Positions 21,167-36,100 of a stretch of DNA of 64,000 nt are shown here, piece after piece. Every line of letters begins with the position of its first letter. The stretch's first letter is position 1. The position numbers were made by a program, and so were the translations under genes. This DNA comes from Lytechinus variegatus (Eukaryota > Echinodermata > Echinoidea > Temnopleuroida > Toxopneustidae): assembly GCF_018143015.1 (NCBI RefSeq), contig NC_054748.1, positions 14,622,967 through 14,686,966 of the forward strand. The letters run 5' to 3'. The notes under the pieces were generated by a model, which worked only from the letters and a program-made list of their open reading frames with translations, was not told the origin of the DNA and did not search any database.

Positions 21167-24100
21167 GTAAGTTATGTTTGCGATCAAGCATTTCTTTTCT
21201 CATCCCTCACAACCTTTCTCAAGGTATAAAAAAATTAATTAGGATTACATTTAACTGTGTTTTGTTCCTAGTCTAAAAATATACGTTTTGGGATAACTTT
21301 TGATAATTGAGAGAACAAATATATTTTAAGGCTCCTTAAGACACAAATTGACGTATTTGACGTGGCTTCTGTATTTTCAATGATGACTCAGGGCTCAAAC
21401 CATTCTCCAATATGCCTAGTACTCCAGATATTAACTTTATTCGGAAGGAATTTCATCCACATTGTGCTGCACTCAACCCAGGTTAGGTTGGTGGCGACCC
21501 GGCAGGAATTCGTTCCTTGAAACCGAAAAAGAAAATCAGCTGCCCTTTAAGAGCAAATGAGGATATGCTGTATTTTTGTAGAGATTTTTGCTTAAATAAA
21601 TGGACTAAAAAAATGGGATATTAGAGGCGCTGTAATTACACCAAAGGATGTTAAACTAACACTACACCACTAAACACTGTATGTTTGGGGCTTGAGAAGC
21701 ATAATCATTACTATTATTACGACTGATTTTAATTGATACACCAGCTGACGGACCGGTCGGGCTTGCCGAATGCGTCGGGGATCTGATTTCACAAAGTGAG
21801 TGGCTTCCCAGGGATAACTGCGGATCAATCAGGGACGTAAGCGATTTGCTCACGGATTTCGCTGAGGTAATTCAAAATGGAGATGAATATTTTATTTCAG
21901 AAGAATATTTATTCAGTGTTAGATGTATAATGCCCATGGTAATGATGATACTGATGAAGCTGTACATCTCAGTCCTCTTTCCCAAACATGATAAGTCTTT
22001 GTTTTCCTTAGATCCTATGCACGCCTTTTATACTCCTAAAGTATAGTTGGACAAAAAATGCCCATCTTTTAACCAACCCGGGCAACATATTGTCCACACA
22101 ACTATTGGTTAAAATCTGCCCAAATTTGCTAATGGAAACTAATAATTGGGAAAAAATGTGCTAAATTTGATAATAATTGCCCAGAATATATACCAACATA
22201 CATTGCCCAACACAGTGAACAGTATGTTGCCCTATATTTTAAGTGTGTATTTTAGTTATTGCCATTAATTTTATTTGTATTACTACTACTACTACTAAGA
22301 CTACTGCTACTACATGTACTATTGTTATTATCATTATCAAATCGTCATCGTTGAATATTTTCATTAACTTATTATTGTCATATATTGAGTACCACTGAAG
22401 TTGATTTGAATGATATAACGCTTTATTAGATTTCTCCTTAAAATTTCAACATCCAAATCAGAAATAGAAAATGCAAAGCGGTAAAAACAACTAAAAAAAT
22501 GAACAATGGTGAACTTACTGTTGTAAATGAATGAATATTGATACAAAGGAAATAATGTAAGCATTTCTCAAAATGACGAATTTGTCATTTTATATGTATG
22601 ATAATTGTTATCTTTCCAATTTTACACCAGGCAAATGTTTCCGATGAGAATGTGATCGAGATTACCGAGGAAGTGGCAGTGGTGACGAGTAATACTGATG
22701 ATATTGAGTCTGGTGATATATCCAAGATTGCCGAAATCATTACCATGATTACTAATATCAGTGGTGAAGCTCAAGAGAATTACAGTGAAAAGGTGTGTAA
22801 TTTAATCCGTTATGCTGCATTCACATTTCCCCAACGGCAGCCGTATGGCAAGTCAAAAGCAGCCGTTTTATTCAGTTTTAAGCTAACCACCTATATGTAG
22901 CTTGTGCCAAAAATGTTATAACGGCTGTCTTCGTCTCGCAGCACAGCCGCCATGGCGGAAGTATGCCGGCGCCATTGATCGCAAGTTCGTCTACAAACGT
23001 TTTGCGCCATCTAACATGGTCTTGTACTAGTTCTTCCAAAACCAGTGTTTTACTAACGATTTGGTCTAATTGCCATTTTGCCCATATATCATTTCATCTA
23101 TTTTTTACTTTCTACACTACAAAAACGTCGGTGTTTATTTAACATCATCCCGGTAACTGTATCGGTCCACACCAGGAGTTGTTGAAACAACACTGGTTCG
23201 GCGTTAGGCTAACTCCAATTTAGCATTTGAGCAACACCAATTACTGTTAAACCAATATTGGTTTGATTCTTAACTGGTGACGTTTCAATGCCTCCCTTGT
23301 GTGGTCCGATATAGATACCAGGGGCCTGTTGCATAAAACTTTTTACCTGAGAAAACTCTGGTAAAAACTGGAAACTAAGGTTAATCTTATTTCTGCCATT
23401 GACACAGGGCAAAAACTCCGGTAAAACAACCTGAGCTTTCTCAGGTAAAAAGTTTTATGCAACGGGCCCCAGGATGGTGTTAAATTAACACCGGCCTACT
23501 TGCAGTGTAAAATTTCAAGCTTCATACATACCTTATCACCACTTGGTCTAATCCCACTTAGTTAAATGTTCATTTGGCAAAATACAAAGTAAGAAGTACA
23601 TGTAGTGGATCGCGATTTGACAGGCGTTTTTTACGACCGGGAACGGGGACATTTCTCACTGTATCCGCGTTTTATAATTGCGTTTTCAATCATGATTCAA
23701 ATTGCGTTTTAAATTGAAAATAAACACTGAACACACCCTTTAAGTGAGTATTAGGTCAAGCTTTATTTGGACCAAACAGTAATTATACCAAATTAGCCAC
23801 GATGGCGTTAGACGATCTACAGTGCATCCCCCAAAAAACTATACACTTTTGAAATGGCTGCCAAATAAAAAATGTAGCACTTTGGGGAAAAAGACTTACT
23901 TATATGGAAAGCCAATAAAGTCAACTTTTAAGAGACACCAAAAAGTTGGAAAACTATTCATTCTAGAGCGAGAACTGCCTACTGAAACAAAGGGTATGAA
24001 AATTAGGGTGGGCTGGAATTAGCCTTCCAACTTATGTCAGTTTTTGAGAGGCAAATCCTTTCGAACTCGCAAAGTTATGGGCGTTGTGATAAATTAATGA

Positions 24101-27100
24101 TCAACCGTGACCAGTTTTGGTTGCTTAAGCAAACTTTTTAAATAATTAAATTTAACTTAATGCATAAGTGAACATAAATCACACTTTTGGGCAGCATTTC
24201 AACTATCATTTGGAGCTCTTTTTGGGGCATCATTTCAACTTTATCATGTGGATCTCAGCAATGAGTTCATGGGAGTCGGGAGAATAGGGGTGAGATCGGA
24301 CTTCAGAAGGGAGAAGAAGGTTGATGGCATAAGGATCAACGGAACATTCACCCCCCCCCCCCCCTTTCCTGCCCTCCTCTCCTGTTGAGAGACTAATGAC
24401 TATTGTCATGTACGCGTGAAGTCCAGAGCATAATGTTCATTTAATGATTATTAATGATTAATTCTGAATTGGGGCATCAATTTTTTCAAATTTTCAATCA
24501 TCTAACAATATATCAGTAAATCAACTCTTTCAATGTGTAATGTGATCAATCAAACATTATTTTTTTTCAGTAAATTACTTCATTAATCATCATAATCATA
24601 AAATTTCTTGTTAATCATTCAATAAAAAAAACTGACCATCAGCCACCGGTCACTTGGCAGTTAAGTTTTGAATAGGCTACAATCCAGGAAGTGAGACAGA
24701 GAGAGAGGGGGCTGGGAAATGGAGGTGGAGAGGGGAGGTACATATGACTTTTAATTATTAAAAGGACAAAACAGAGAAGAGGAATGCCCAGTTTTAACCA
24801 AGTCTTAGCATATCTCGCCCTCTTGCTTGTAACGGGTACCATCACATTTAATACTCTGACTCTCACGAACACACTTCTGAGGTCCACAAGATGAATATGC
24901 TACACTAAAATTACAATTCCTGTTCACTCATGCGTTACATTTCAAATTATTAACTCAAGAAATTTGCCTAAGAAACCATAACTTATCTCACTTACAAATA
25001 GCTGACACCCTTAGCTTTGTAAGTTTCAAAGAACTAACCTCTCAAAAAAAACCGTAAGGCTAATTCCTGCCCAGCCTAGCCAAGCTTATTCTCTCAGGAG
25101 GAGAGAAGTGGGGGGGAGGGGATAGAGATGTAGGGATGGGTTGCAGGCGCGGATCCAGTAGGGGACCGAGCCGCCCCCCACCTATTTTTTGATAATCTGC
25201 AGAAAAAAGTGTACGCTTTATCTTGATAGAAACTACGAAAAATAAAAAGAAAAGTAAGAAAGAGGTATTATACCCATGATGTGTAATTTACAGCCTCGTA
25301 ACGGCCGGTCCGACCCCGAAAGGAAACAAGAAAAGGTGAGGGGAAAAATTGCAAAATAGACTTTATATAAAAATTTTCGCTCGCATTGCCTGTGTAATGA
25401 ATCCCATTCAAGACGATTAAATGACACTTCTGAAATCAAATTGCACGCAATATTTTAGCTCGCACATCAAGCTTTCATCATTTTGTTTGATTTACACAAA
25501 TTGTTATATCAAAATTTTCAGCTCGCGCTCGCATTGTTTGAGATACCTGTCCTCTTTGGAAATTCTTTCCAAAATTTGTCAAAATGCTCCTTTATCATGT
25601 CATTATATCAAAAAATTAAGCCCGTGCTTCGCGTTCGCATTTCATTATTTGAGACACACAGCTTGTTCTTTATTTGAATAAACGCGCTTAGACTGTCCAG
25701 TTTTCAGGTCAGAATATCAAAAATTTTGAGCTCACGCTTTGCACTCTCATTATTTAATTGGTGATACTTGTATCCTCTTCATTAATCACAAAAAAAGTTC
25801 TAGTTGAGTCTCTTTTCACGTTACTATAATAAAATTTCGACTCGCGCTTCGCGCTTGCATTGTTTAGTTGGATACTTTTCTCTGTTCATGATTATAAAAA
25901 CTGCTCAGAATCTTCAGCTCTAAGGACATAAAATATCAAAGAATTTTAGCTCGCGCTTAGCGCTCGCATTATAAGACCATTATGAGATACCTTATCTTGT
26001 TTATACATACATATACTTAAAACTTCAGTCTATAGCTAGGACTACCCCCTGAAAAACTAACAACAAAAAATCAGATTATAGCGGCCAATCGAGGAAAAAT
26101 GGTGATGAAAATATTTTTCGCCCCCCCCCCCCCCTATTGGCGAAAGCTGGATCCGCCCCTGGGTTGGTAAATGTTCTGTTGACCTTTATCCCATCAACGT
26201 ACTTCACCTACCTAAGTCATATTAACCCCTCTTCTCCTGAGTGTCATGAACACATTGTTGAGATCCACATGATAAAGACAAAATGCTGCACTAAAAATTA
26301 CAATTCATGATCACTCACGCATTAACTTTTCACAAACAACAAACTGATCACAGCTGATCTTTAATTCACCAAATAACCCTCGGCTTTGCAAGTACCAAAC
26401 ATTAAAAACCTGAAAGATATTTGAAGGTTAATTCCAGCCCATCCTAATTTTCATACCCTTTGTTTCAGTGGGCAGTGCTTGCTCAAGCGTGAATAGTTTT
26501 CCAACTTGTTGGTGTCATTTGAAAGTTGACTTTATTGGCTTTCCATTTCTACAAGTCTTTCCCCCAAAGTGCTACCCATCTTTAATTTGGCAGCCATTTC
26601 AAACGTGTAAAGTTTTTTGGGAGGGACGCACTGTATATAGATACAGACTATTCGATCATCATTATGCGCTGTAAACAGCCTGTCGAGCCAAAGCCAGAGT
26701 TACAGTCACTTAGAGATGTTGATGGTTACAGCACTTGCATTTGCTAACTCTTTATAATGCCTTCCGTATTCATCTTCTGTTAGCAATAATATTTCGAGCA
26801 ATGATAAGAGACACTAACAAATGAAAGAGGTTTGTACTACAAGAATATAACCACAGTTCCGATTATTAGACATGTTTTAGAGCTTCTAAATTGATCCATT
26901 TCAAAACATAAGGAAAAATAAACAATGATTTACAAAATTGGAAGATAGGATATTATATTCAGCAGGTTTGAAGAATACTTCAACACATTATAAAGATATC
27001 ATTTTACAACCCCATAGATCATATGGACATTCAGTGGATATTTTTGAGATCACAGTGAGCATGGTGAGTGGAGAAAGTCAATTTTTAGGTCGGTTATGGT

Positions 27101-30100
27101 TGTCAAAAAAAAAGATGCGACAGTACGAAAATATTTAGGAGATAGCCTCTTTGTCAAGGAATTACAAGATTAATTGAGTGTCAGGATCAAAACGGAAAAG
27201 CACCAGATAATATCAAAGTAACATTCATTGTTGTCTTAAACAGTTGATTGCATTTGTTGTTGTTGTTGTTGTTGTAAAACTACCATTAATTCTACACTTG
27301 TCTTGCTTTGAACTGATGACGTGCAATCTATATTTTAAAGCAAAGATTTCAATTATTTCAACGTGTACTCATTTTGATTCCAACATCAGAAGAAATTATG
27401 CAGCTGCACAGACATTAATGTTCATGCTTTGTTTCAAATAATAGGTGACTGAGTCTGTGGTTGCCATTGTCAGCAATATTGTCGAGGTGGATAATGAAAT
27501 ATTGAGTTCATCCGAAGAGGGCACCCTTGATGACATTGTTGCAGCATTTGAGGAACAAATAAGCAATATACCGGTCCAAGCGGCCGGGGCCGATGAAAGT
27601 GTCAACATTCAACAACCGAAAGTTGCAGTCAAGGTATATACCTTGAGCATATTTACTCTAGCATGGTGGGTCAGTGGATTTAGTGTATGGAGTTTCAAAC
27701 AGGGAGTTGTTGGTTCAAAACCCAGCGATATAATGTCGCGTAATTTCCTTTTGCAAGAAAATTATCTTATATCTCTTATCAAACACGCAGAATTATTTCC
27801 GCGAAATTGGGGATTTTGGTGACGTAACTGTCACTGTTTGGCCCGCCCGGTGTAGCTTTATTGTATAAGCTGCATGAGTTGGTAGCGAATCGGCATATGA
27901 TCGTGTTGCAAGTTGAATTGTCCGACTCATCATCATCGGCGTAATTCCCCAAATTTACCTCCAACTACGTCACTTTGTTGTTCACTTCATCATCATTCTC
28001 TTCATCTTCAAAATCATCAATTTGAAAATCCAAATCTATATAAAATTCTGGGTTCTCTTTCATTTCTCGATCGAAGTATTCAGTGACAGTGTGGAGGAAA
28101 CGTACCCACGCAACAGGTTTTACATGCAAGTGGAGCTTCACGTGGGAGAGCCAATCACGCCTCTCGTACAGACAGTGACGTCATCAAATTCGAGTCAATT
28201 CAGAGACCGATGCGAGGCATTTTTCGGAGAGGCATTTTAACGTTTTTTAATCGGAGATTTTCACCTAATATATTATATTCGTTACTTTTGCATGACCCTC
28301 TGAATCCCCACATCATTACCTTTCCATTGATATATAATAAGACCACAATCATAATATATTTCTCCTTTATCCATTGGATTAATGTCTTTAATGTACTGCG
28401 CTGATGATACTGCTCGAGCGAAAGCCAGGATAATGATGATTACCATTACGACTGTAAATGCCTATTATCAATTTTATATGGCGCTATAAAAATGCCTAGT
28501 AAAATGCGGGTTTTTCTGTTTTTCCTCTCGATGTAAAGTCAGCAATGATCTTCAAAGTAAAAAGGAAAAAGTTTTTTTTTGTGGAAAGTACCCAGACATT
28601 TTGTTAGCCACGGTAACCGTGCCATTGGTAAAACTTTCAGATTGTGCTTCCGTATAATATTGTTTCATGACTCTCCTTCCAATTAAATATCGAGCGCCAT
28701 GTCAGGTTTACGGAAGGGGTTCCATTTTTTATGAATGAGCAGGAAATCGAATCAACGATATCCTATTCAGCTGTCTGGTGCTCTACCACACAGTCACCAG
28801 GCGTGCACCAACTGACAAAGCAGAACTTTCATTTCACTTCAAGTGCATTATTTGTTTTATGATATCATGACACAGAAACACAAGTCTTCAAACAAGTTTT
28901 TATGGTACAGTTTTCTGTGAGTTTCTTACTCCCTCCCGATAGCGTGCAGTATAAACTGCCTTACCACAGCGCTTTGCTTTACAGTACGACGCGCAAAAAG
29001 GTTTGAATATAGTGTTACGCGTTTTGACTAATCGCGATGCTTGAAAGATCACTCCTATTACTATCGCCTTCTTTTGTACTTTTCAGGTTCAAGGCGTACC
29101 GCGTAAAGAAATCCAACATGGCATTGTTCTGACGGTAAGGACTGACAGTGCGGATGATCTAAGCGAATCGGAAACAAAAATACAAACATCAAAAGATGAC
29201 GATGATGATCAGGGTGATGATGACGATAAAGGTGATGGTGCTTCTCCTGATCGAGAGACTCTCGCTGTCGTTAACATACCGCCCGAGCTTTCCGAAAAAA
29301 TCGCACCACAGCAGCTCAATGCTACCAATTATGTCAACGTGTTCTTTGTCGTATTCTCCGACCCATCCCTCTTCGTTTCAAAAACATTGAAGAATGAGAG
29401 TGTTGACAGTCCCCAGCCGAAGAGGGCAGCAAACACACCCGTGATATCGCTGAGCGTTGGGGAAGATAAAATTGATAATTTGACGAACCCTATCAATTTT
29501 ACGTTTTCCCCGCTCGAGGTAGGATATGAAATAGTAATTGTTTTGATTAATAGCATGCAACTGCAATGACTATTGCTGTTATCAATAGTGTTATGACGAA
29601 TATTGTGAGATTATTATTAACAGTTAATCTCCTATCATTCTATAAATTAGAAGTTGTGTAGTCTTAATCCAGCAAACATCTGATATAGCGTCTTTTCCTT
29701 TTGGTTACAAAGCAAATCACTCGACAAATTTAACAAGGATGCTAATTATAATAATAATAAGTAATCTTGATAACATTCGTTATAATAATTGTGATAATAT
29801 GAATAATTATTTTATATTATTCAATCCATAATCAGTTATTGTTTTTTATCATTACTATTATTGTATCATTATGAGTATTAGTATTATCATCATCATTATC
29901 TCCATCATGATTGTCATCATCATAGTTATTAAGACTATCAATGTGTTGTTTGTTTCTAAAGCCAAAACAAACCAATCCTTCGTGCGTGTTCTGGAAGGTG
30001 AACGATGAGGGCGTCGGTGACTGGTCTAACGAGGGATGTCAGCTTCTTTCAGTCACTGGAATAAGAGATCCTGGTGTACATGCCAACTGTCATGACCCAA

Positions 30101-33100
30101 CTAAGGAGAAGATCGTTTGCGGTTGTAACCATCTCACCAACTTTGCCGTCCTTATGGTAAATTATATCCGTCATAGTAATAATCTAACCAGGTAATTGGT
30201 CTAAATACCCATCGCGTGACCAAAAATATGAAAAATAGTTCCAACCAATGTAAAAAAAATACCAGCAAATGCCATGAATCCCGTCATCATGATCACCACA
30301 AGCCGGGTAGCCCCATCCGAGCCGCAAATAGTTTTAAAAGTATTTACGCCTTGAAGAGTGTCGCTTAAAGTCAATGGTATGGAGATATTCTAACAGACGT
30401 GCCCGAATACATGAGCAATCAACTTTATCACATTTCATTAATAATTTCAAACTCCAAGACCAAGATTCCTTATTATATTCAGGGGCCCGTTGCAGAAAGA
30501 GTTGCAATCGATTGCAACTCTAAAAATCACGCGCAACTTGATTTTCAACCAATCAACAGCGCGCATTTGGGACTTGCGTTTGATTTTTTGACTTGCGTTT
30601 AAACGCAACTCTTTCTGCAACAGGCCCCAGGTATATTTCCTATCTGTTATATTTAATGATAATACCTAGGACGGATATAAACCAAGCATATACGGCCTTC
30701 GATCAGAGGTCTAGTGAAACTTTGATTCTTACGACCATGTGATCACAGTCGCATTCCGGCGTCTCTTCGAAAACCAGATAGTTCAAACCCCCTCCTCTGG
30801 CGACCGTACATATTTGTTCATGAGGGACTTTACGATACTGTGTAGGGATGTTTTTTTAAACGCTTTAGCAAAGGTACAAAATGGGTTTTACAGCCAGAGT
30901 GATATTTCAATAAAGTTATTTTTTAAATCAAGCTTTCAACGTTTGCAATATATTCTCTGTAGATATCAGTGAAGTACGGAGGGCGCAATGCCATTACCAC
31001 ATCAAACATTTGTCAAATGGTCGCCAATCGTTTGAAAGGGCATACATTTCACAGAGCTCTAATACACAGTAAAATGCTATTTACATCATGGAATACTTTG
31101 TGAACTGATGAGGCATTGATCACAATTTAATCACAGTTTTATACAGCGTTGTTATTGTTTCATGATTATTAATTGCTTGAAATTGGAACACGGTTACTTA
31201 ACCTATTTAAAACATTTGTTTGAACTCTCAAGAACAACTGTATTGTACTGATATAACCGAAAAGAAAAGGGGTCTTTGCAAAAGAATTGCAGGTCAACAA
31301 ACGAAAATGTTATTGATTTGGCTTTATTTCTAGAATTCGTTTTACCTGATGACGTTTTACTTTTTGTATTTGTAGGATGTTTTTGCTTGTAACAGGTTTC
31401 ATTTGTTTTTATTGGTAGGATGTTTACAGAGAGGATCGTTCGTCGGATCAAGCGTACAAAGTGTTAACCTTCGTAGGATGTGGCCTTTCCGTCATAAGTC
31501 TACTTATCACCCTGGCAACATATCTAACAAACAAGTGCGTATGACTGATTGCATTTCACCTATTGATATCAGTTGTATTAACCCTTAAAGGGGAAGTTCA
31601 CCCAGACAAAAAGTTTACTGTAAAAATAGAAAAACAACTTCCTCTAAGCTAGATTATTTTAACTACTAGTACATAAGTGTTGTTTGTTCACAGTGTTGCA
31701 CATTGTGTTCACAGTGTCACCAGTATGCTCAGTGTTGCAAATTGTGCTCAGTATCACAAAGTGTTTTTAGCGTGTTCAGTGTTGCGCATTGTGTTAAATG
31801 TCACAAAGTGTTTTCAACATGTCCACAGTGTTGCACATTGTGTTAAATTTCACAAAGTGTTTTCAGCGTGTTCACAGTGTTGCACATTGTGTTCAGTGTC
31901 ACAAAGGTTTTCAGTGTGTCCACAGTGTTAAGTTGCACACTGTGTCAAACGTCACAAAGTGTTTTCAGCTTGTTCACAGTATTACATACTGTGTTCAGTG
32001 ACGCAAAATGTGTTCACAGCATCACACAGTGTGTTCAGTGTGTCAAAAAGTGATGTCAGCATGTTCACTGTGTCGTACAGTGTATCCACAGATTGATCGC
32101 AGTTTCGCACAGTTTACATGATTATTTTAAATGTGAACACATTGTGGGAGAGTGAATTCAGATGGCAACACCGAACATTCTGTAGAGTCTGAACACACTG
32201 TGAATAAACACTGAACAAACTGCGAAAAAAAGTAAACTGTCAATACACTTTTCAACTGGGCTGTAAAATCATAACATTTGGCAAATTAAACGTATATTGG
32301 TGTAAACTACATATCATTTCATTCCTTTTTCCGAAAGGGTTCTGAGAGAGAAACAGACGAACAAGATCTTTATCTGTCTCTGTGCGACACTACTCTGTCT
32401 GTACATATCATTCATTGTTATGATGATGCTTGACACTGCAAGGCAGGAATGCCGCATTAAGGACATCGGATGCGGATTCATCGCCGGTCTCATCCACTAC
32501 TTCGTACTGTCGTCAATGACCTGGATGGGAGTCGAAGGATACAACACGTACCTCATCATCGTCAAGATCTTCGATACTTACATCGAGAAATTCATGCTCA
32601 AGGCCTCTGTTGTCGCATGGGGTAAGCCTTCATGTCTTTTTTTTTATTAAAAGGTCAAGTCCACCCCAGAAAAATGTGGATTTGAATAAATAGAGAAAAA
32701 TCAAACAAACATAACGCTGAAAATTTTATCAAAATCGGATTTAAAACGATAAGAGTTATGGCATTTTTAAGTTTCGCTCATTTTGCACAAAACAGTGATA
32801 TGCAAATTGGCTAGTCGATGATGTCAATCACTCACTATTTCTTTTGTTTTTTTTTTATCGTTTGAATTATACAATATTTCATTTCACAATCAGGGCCATT
32901 TGACTGAAGCACATAGTATTAAATAATGTTAATTCCACATGTTCAGGGAGGCATTAATCGTTGTTTCCCTTGACAATGAGGAAAAAGCAGAATATTTCAT
33001 ATATCACATAATAAACTACAAAAGAAATGGTGAGTGGATGACGTCATCGGTCTCCTCATTTGCATACCGACCATGATGTGCATGTAACTGTTTTGTGAAA

Positions 33101-36100
33101 TTAAGCGAAACTTTAAAACGTCATAACTTTTTTTTATTTTACATCCGATTTTGATTAAATTTTCAGTGTTATGCTTGTTGCATTTTTTTATCCAAATCAA
33201 TTATTGTTGGGTGGACTTGTTCTTTGATGAACGTAGAGAGCGTCAACACTTATCCGTGACTCTGACCTTGACCATTCGACGTATTTATTTACTACAATAA
33301 TTATTGAATTATCTTTATTTTGAATTCCGGATCACAGGCTTGCCTGCAGTTATCGTCATCGTGACTGGATTCAGTAGCCAAGAAAAATACATTCATAAGG
33401 ATCTGTGAGTACCATACTTGATACCTTAAACCCATTATGCCATGGCGCCATCTCAATTCCCAAAAACCTCATGAAAACCCCTGATAACCAATCGGTATAT
33501 CAAAGGAAAATATCGTACTTTCCTAACATAAGGTTTATTGTGAAAATAGCAAAAAAGTAATAAACAATATTTGTGAAGGTTTGAGGAAAATCCAATATTA
33601 AAAAAGTTAATAGATTTTTTAAAATTTTGACGTCATAGGCGACCAGCTTCCATATATATCGTCAATACTAAAAACCCATTGAAATCTATTTTTTAATTGG
33701 TTTTGTTCAATTTTCAATTTCAATTTGCAATTTTATTTATTTCACTTCCATCAAACAAAAACAAATTGTATACCATATATATAAAAAATAAGTATTTGTA
33801 TCCATTGCAAAGAAACAAAAATAATAATACATATGTTGTGAAAAAAAAAACTTACACGATTTGGGCAACACATTGGAGGTTTTAAATAAGTATACTATTT
33901 TTCAATAGAAATTAAATTAAGATGGAAATGGAGGGACCCACTAAAAAGCAATGCTTGTACAATGTGGGCCCCTCAAAAATAGATAACAAAACCATTAACA
34001 GAGTACAAATACAGACATATGTAATCAAATGAGAAAAAAAAATAAATGAGAGAGAAATACTCACAAAATATAAAATACGAAGATATCAAAAAATATAGTT
34101 TGTATAGGACAAAACAAACCGTCCTAAAATAAATCCAAAAATATATCCACCCTTCCCACCCCCCCCCCAAAAAAAAGAGAAAGGGGAGAATGCCCTGAGA
34201 AGATGGATGGGTGCTGCTAAACGTAGGTAGAACACATGCCATCGTGGACTCAAGCAAACTGGATTCAATGTATATAAAAGGAGAAAAAAATAAATAAAAT
34301 GACCTGGAAAGAATAAAATGCGCGAAAAATGTGATTGATGCCGTAAATAAATAAGCGGTAGGAAGGCGGATAAGCCTTCAGGAGTTTTACCTTCAGGAGT
34401 TCTACCTTCAGGAGTTCTATCTTCAGGAGTTCTACCTTCAGGAGTTCAACAGAAAAATTATTTTACACCCGTTCCTGAAAAAAACCCATTAAAATTGAAA
34501 TTTATAAAAAAAAATTATGTTCCTAAACATAGGGCAGCTGTTTATATCAAAAATCAACAACTTGAAATTCTAAAAAAAAAATATTAATCTTTCGTGGATT
34601 TTCCTTAAACATTCACCGATAATCTTTATTATTTCATTTGGTATTTTTACGACAAACTTTTCCTCCAGCCAAACCTTCCCTTTAACGTGACGCTAGTAAC
34701 CGTTATCATTCAATGTTTTGCTCATGCAGGCGTATGAAAATACTCATTACAAATGTTGAACCATCTCTTCTTTAACCTCATCAACTTTTAAAACTTAAAG
34801 CATGTCTCACATACTGTCCTATTAAAATGGAAACGTTCTGGAAAGAAGGAAACACACTTTCCAAAGTTTTTGATTATTATTGTTATTACTGCTTTTATTG
34901 TTGTTGTTATTATTATTTTTTGTTGCTGTTCATCACAATCGATATCATAATTATTATCGTCGTCGTCGTCATCATCATCAAGCACATACCAGTACATTTA
35001 TCCTTTACAATTTAGTTTTATCATTCATTCATTCGATTTTTTATGTTATTGATCATCCATGAACCTACCTTGTAAACACATACGTTCAATTCTTCTCTCC
35101 CTGGCCGCTAGATGTTTCCTGGAAGTGACGTCTCAGATCGGAGGACTCCTCATACCCATCACCATCATCGTCCTCGTCAACGCCGTCATCTTTGCCCTGG
35201 TGGTGCGCCAGCTGATGAAATCCTCAAACGTTGCCGGTCGCGTTCGGGATGCTAAATCCGAACGGCGGGAAACCATTGAACGGGTTCAGAACGCCATCTG
35301 TATTCTTCTTCTGCTTGGCCTGACATGGATTAGTGGCTACTTTCTCTTGATCCCGCATTTCAGTCAGGTACAATTGAAAAATATGAAGAATATAACAAAA
35401 GATCAAGGGCGACAAATAGGGAAGGGGAAGGGTGTGACCTCCCCCCCCCAAAAAAAAAAAAAAACACTATGTAATAGAGCATATTCCACTAGAAATATTC
35501 CACTGTGATACACTGTGGACAAACTGTGAACACGTTGTGAACACACTGTGTGTCCACCGTATTACAAAGTGGGTAGACGCACAAAGAACACACTGTCAAC
35601 ACACTGGGTGATTTCAAGCATGGTGTTCGGTGTTGGTGTTGAGAGCGTAAAAAGTCCGCTGAACCGAGCTCCAACACCGAGCTGAGTTCAGAGGAACGAT
35701 ACCGGATGCGTTTATCGATAGCACATGACGTCACGCATCTGCGCTGCGCTGCTCAATCATTCAACTTCACGCGAGAAGTCTCGACGACTAAGAAATGCAT
35801 CAAATTCTCATCGTACAGAGTACAAATGCTTTTATTAATTCAAGAATTCGAAAGAGTGAACATTATTCTTCATCAATATATATAAAGCTCAAATGATTTG
35901 AACTCATCTTAACGGTAAAAGCAAATTTTACAGGGATGTTTCATCGTGTTCGCCGCCTGTTCACGAGCTTGAGATTGCCAACACCAACACCGAACTTGAA
36001 ATCATGATTTTCCCAATCCCTGGGGGTTGGTGTTGGTGAATTGGGAAATTGCACGTAGATCGTCAACACCAGCCGCAGTGCTGGGTTTAGCAGACGACAT

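Noticed and set aside
27634..27822. Extension of the GAIN exon as an open frame past 27633
   Set aside because: A good donor is at 27634, phase fits the next exon, and the extension shows no GAIN similarity.
28022..28240. Open frame VFSDSVEETYPRNRFYMQ as an extra aGPCR exon
   Set aside because: It has no convincing acceptor-donor pair, and the flanking exons already join in phase.
31677..32053. Overlapping Cys/His/Val/Ser-rich open frames
   Set aside because: They are produced by the CACAGTGT minisatellite; the strand and frame are arbitrary.
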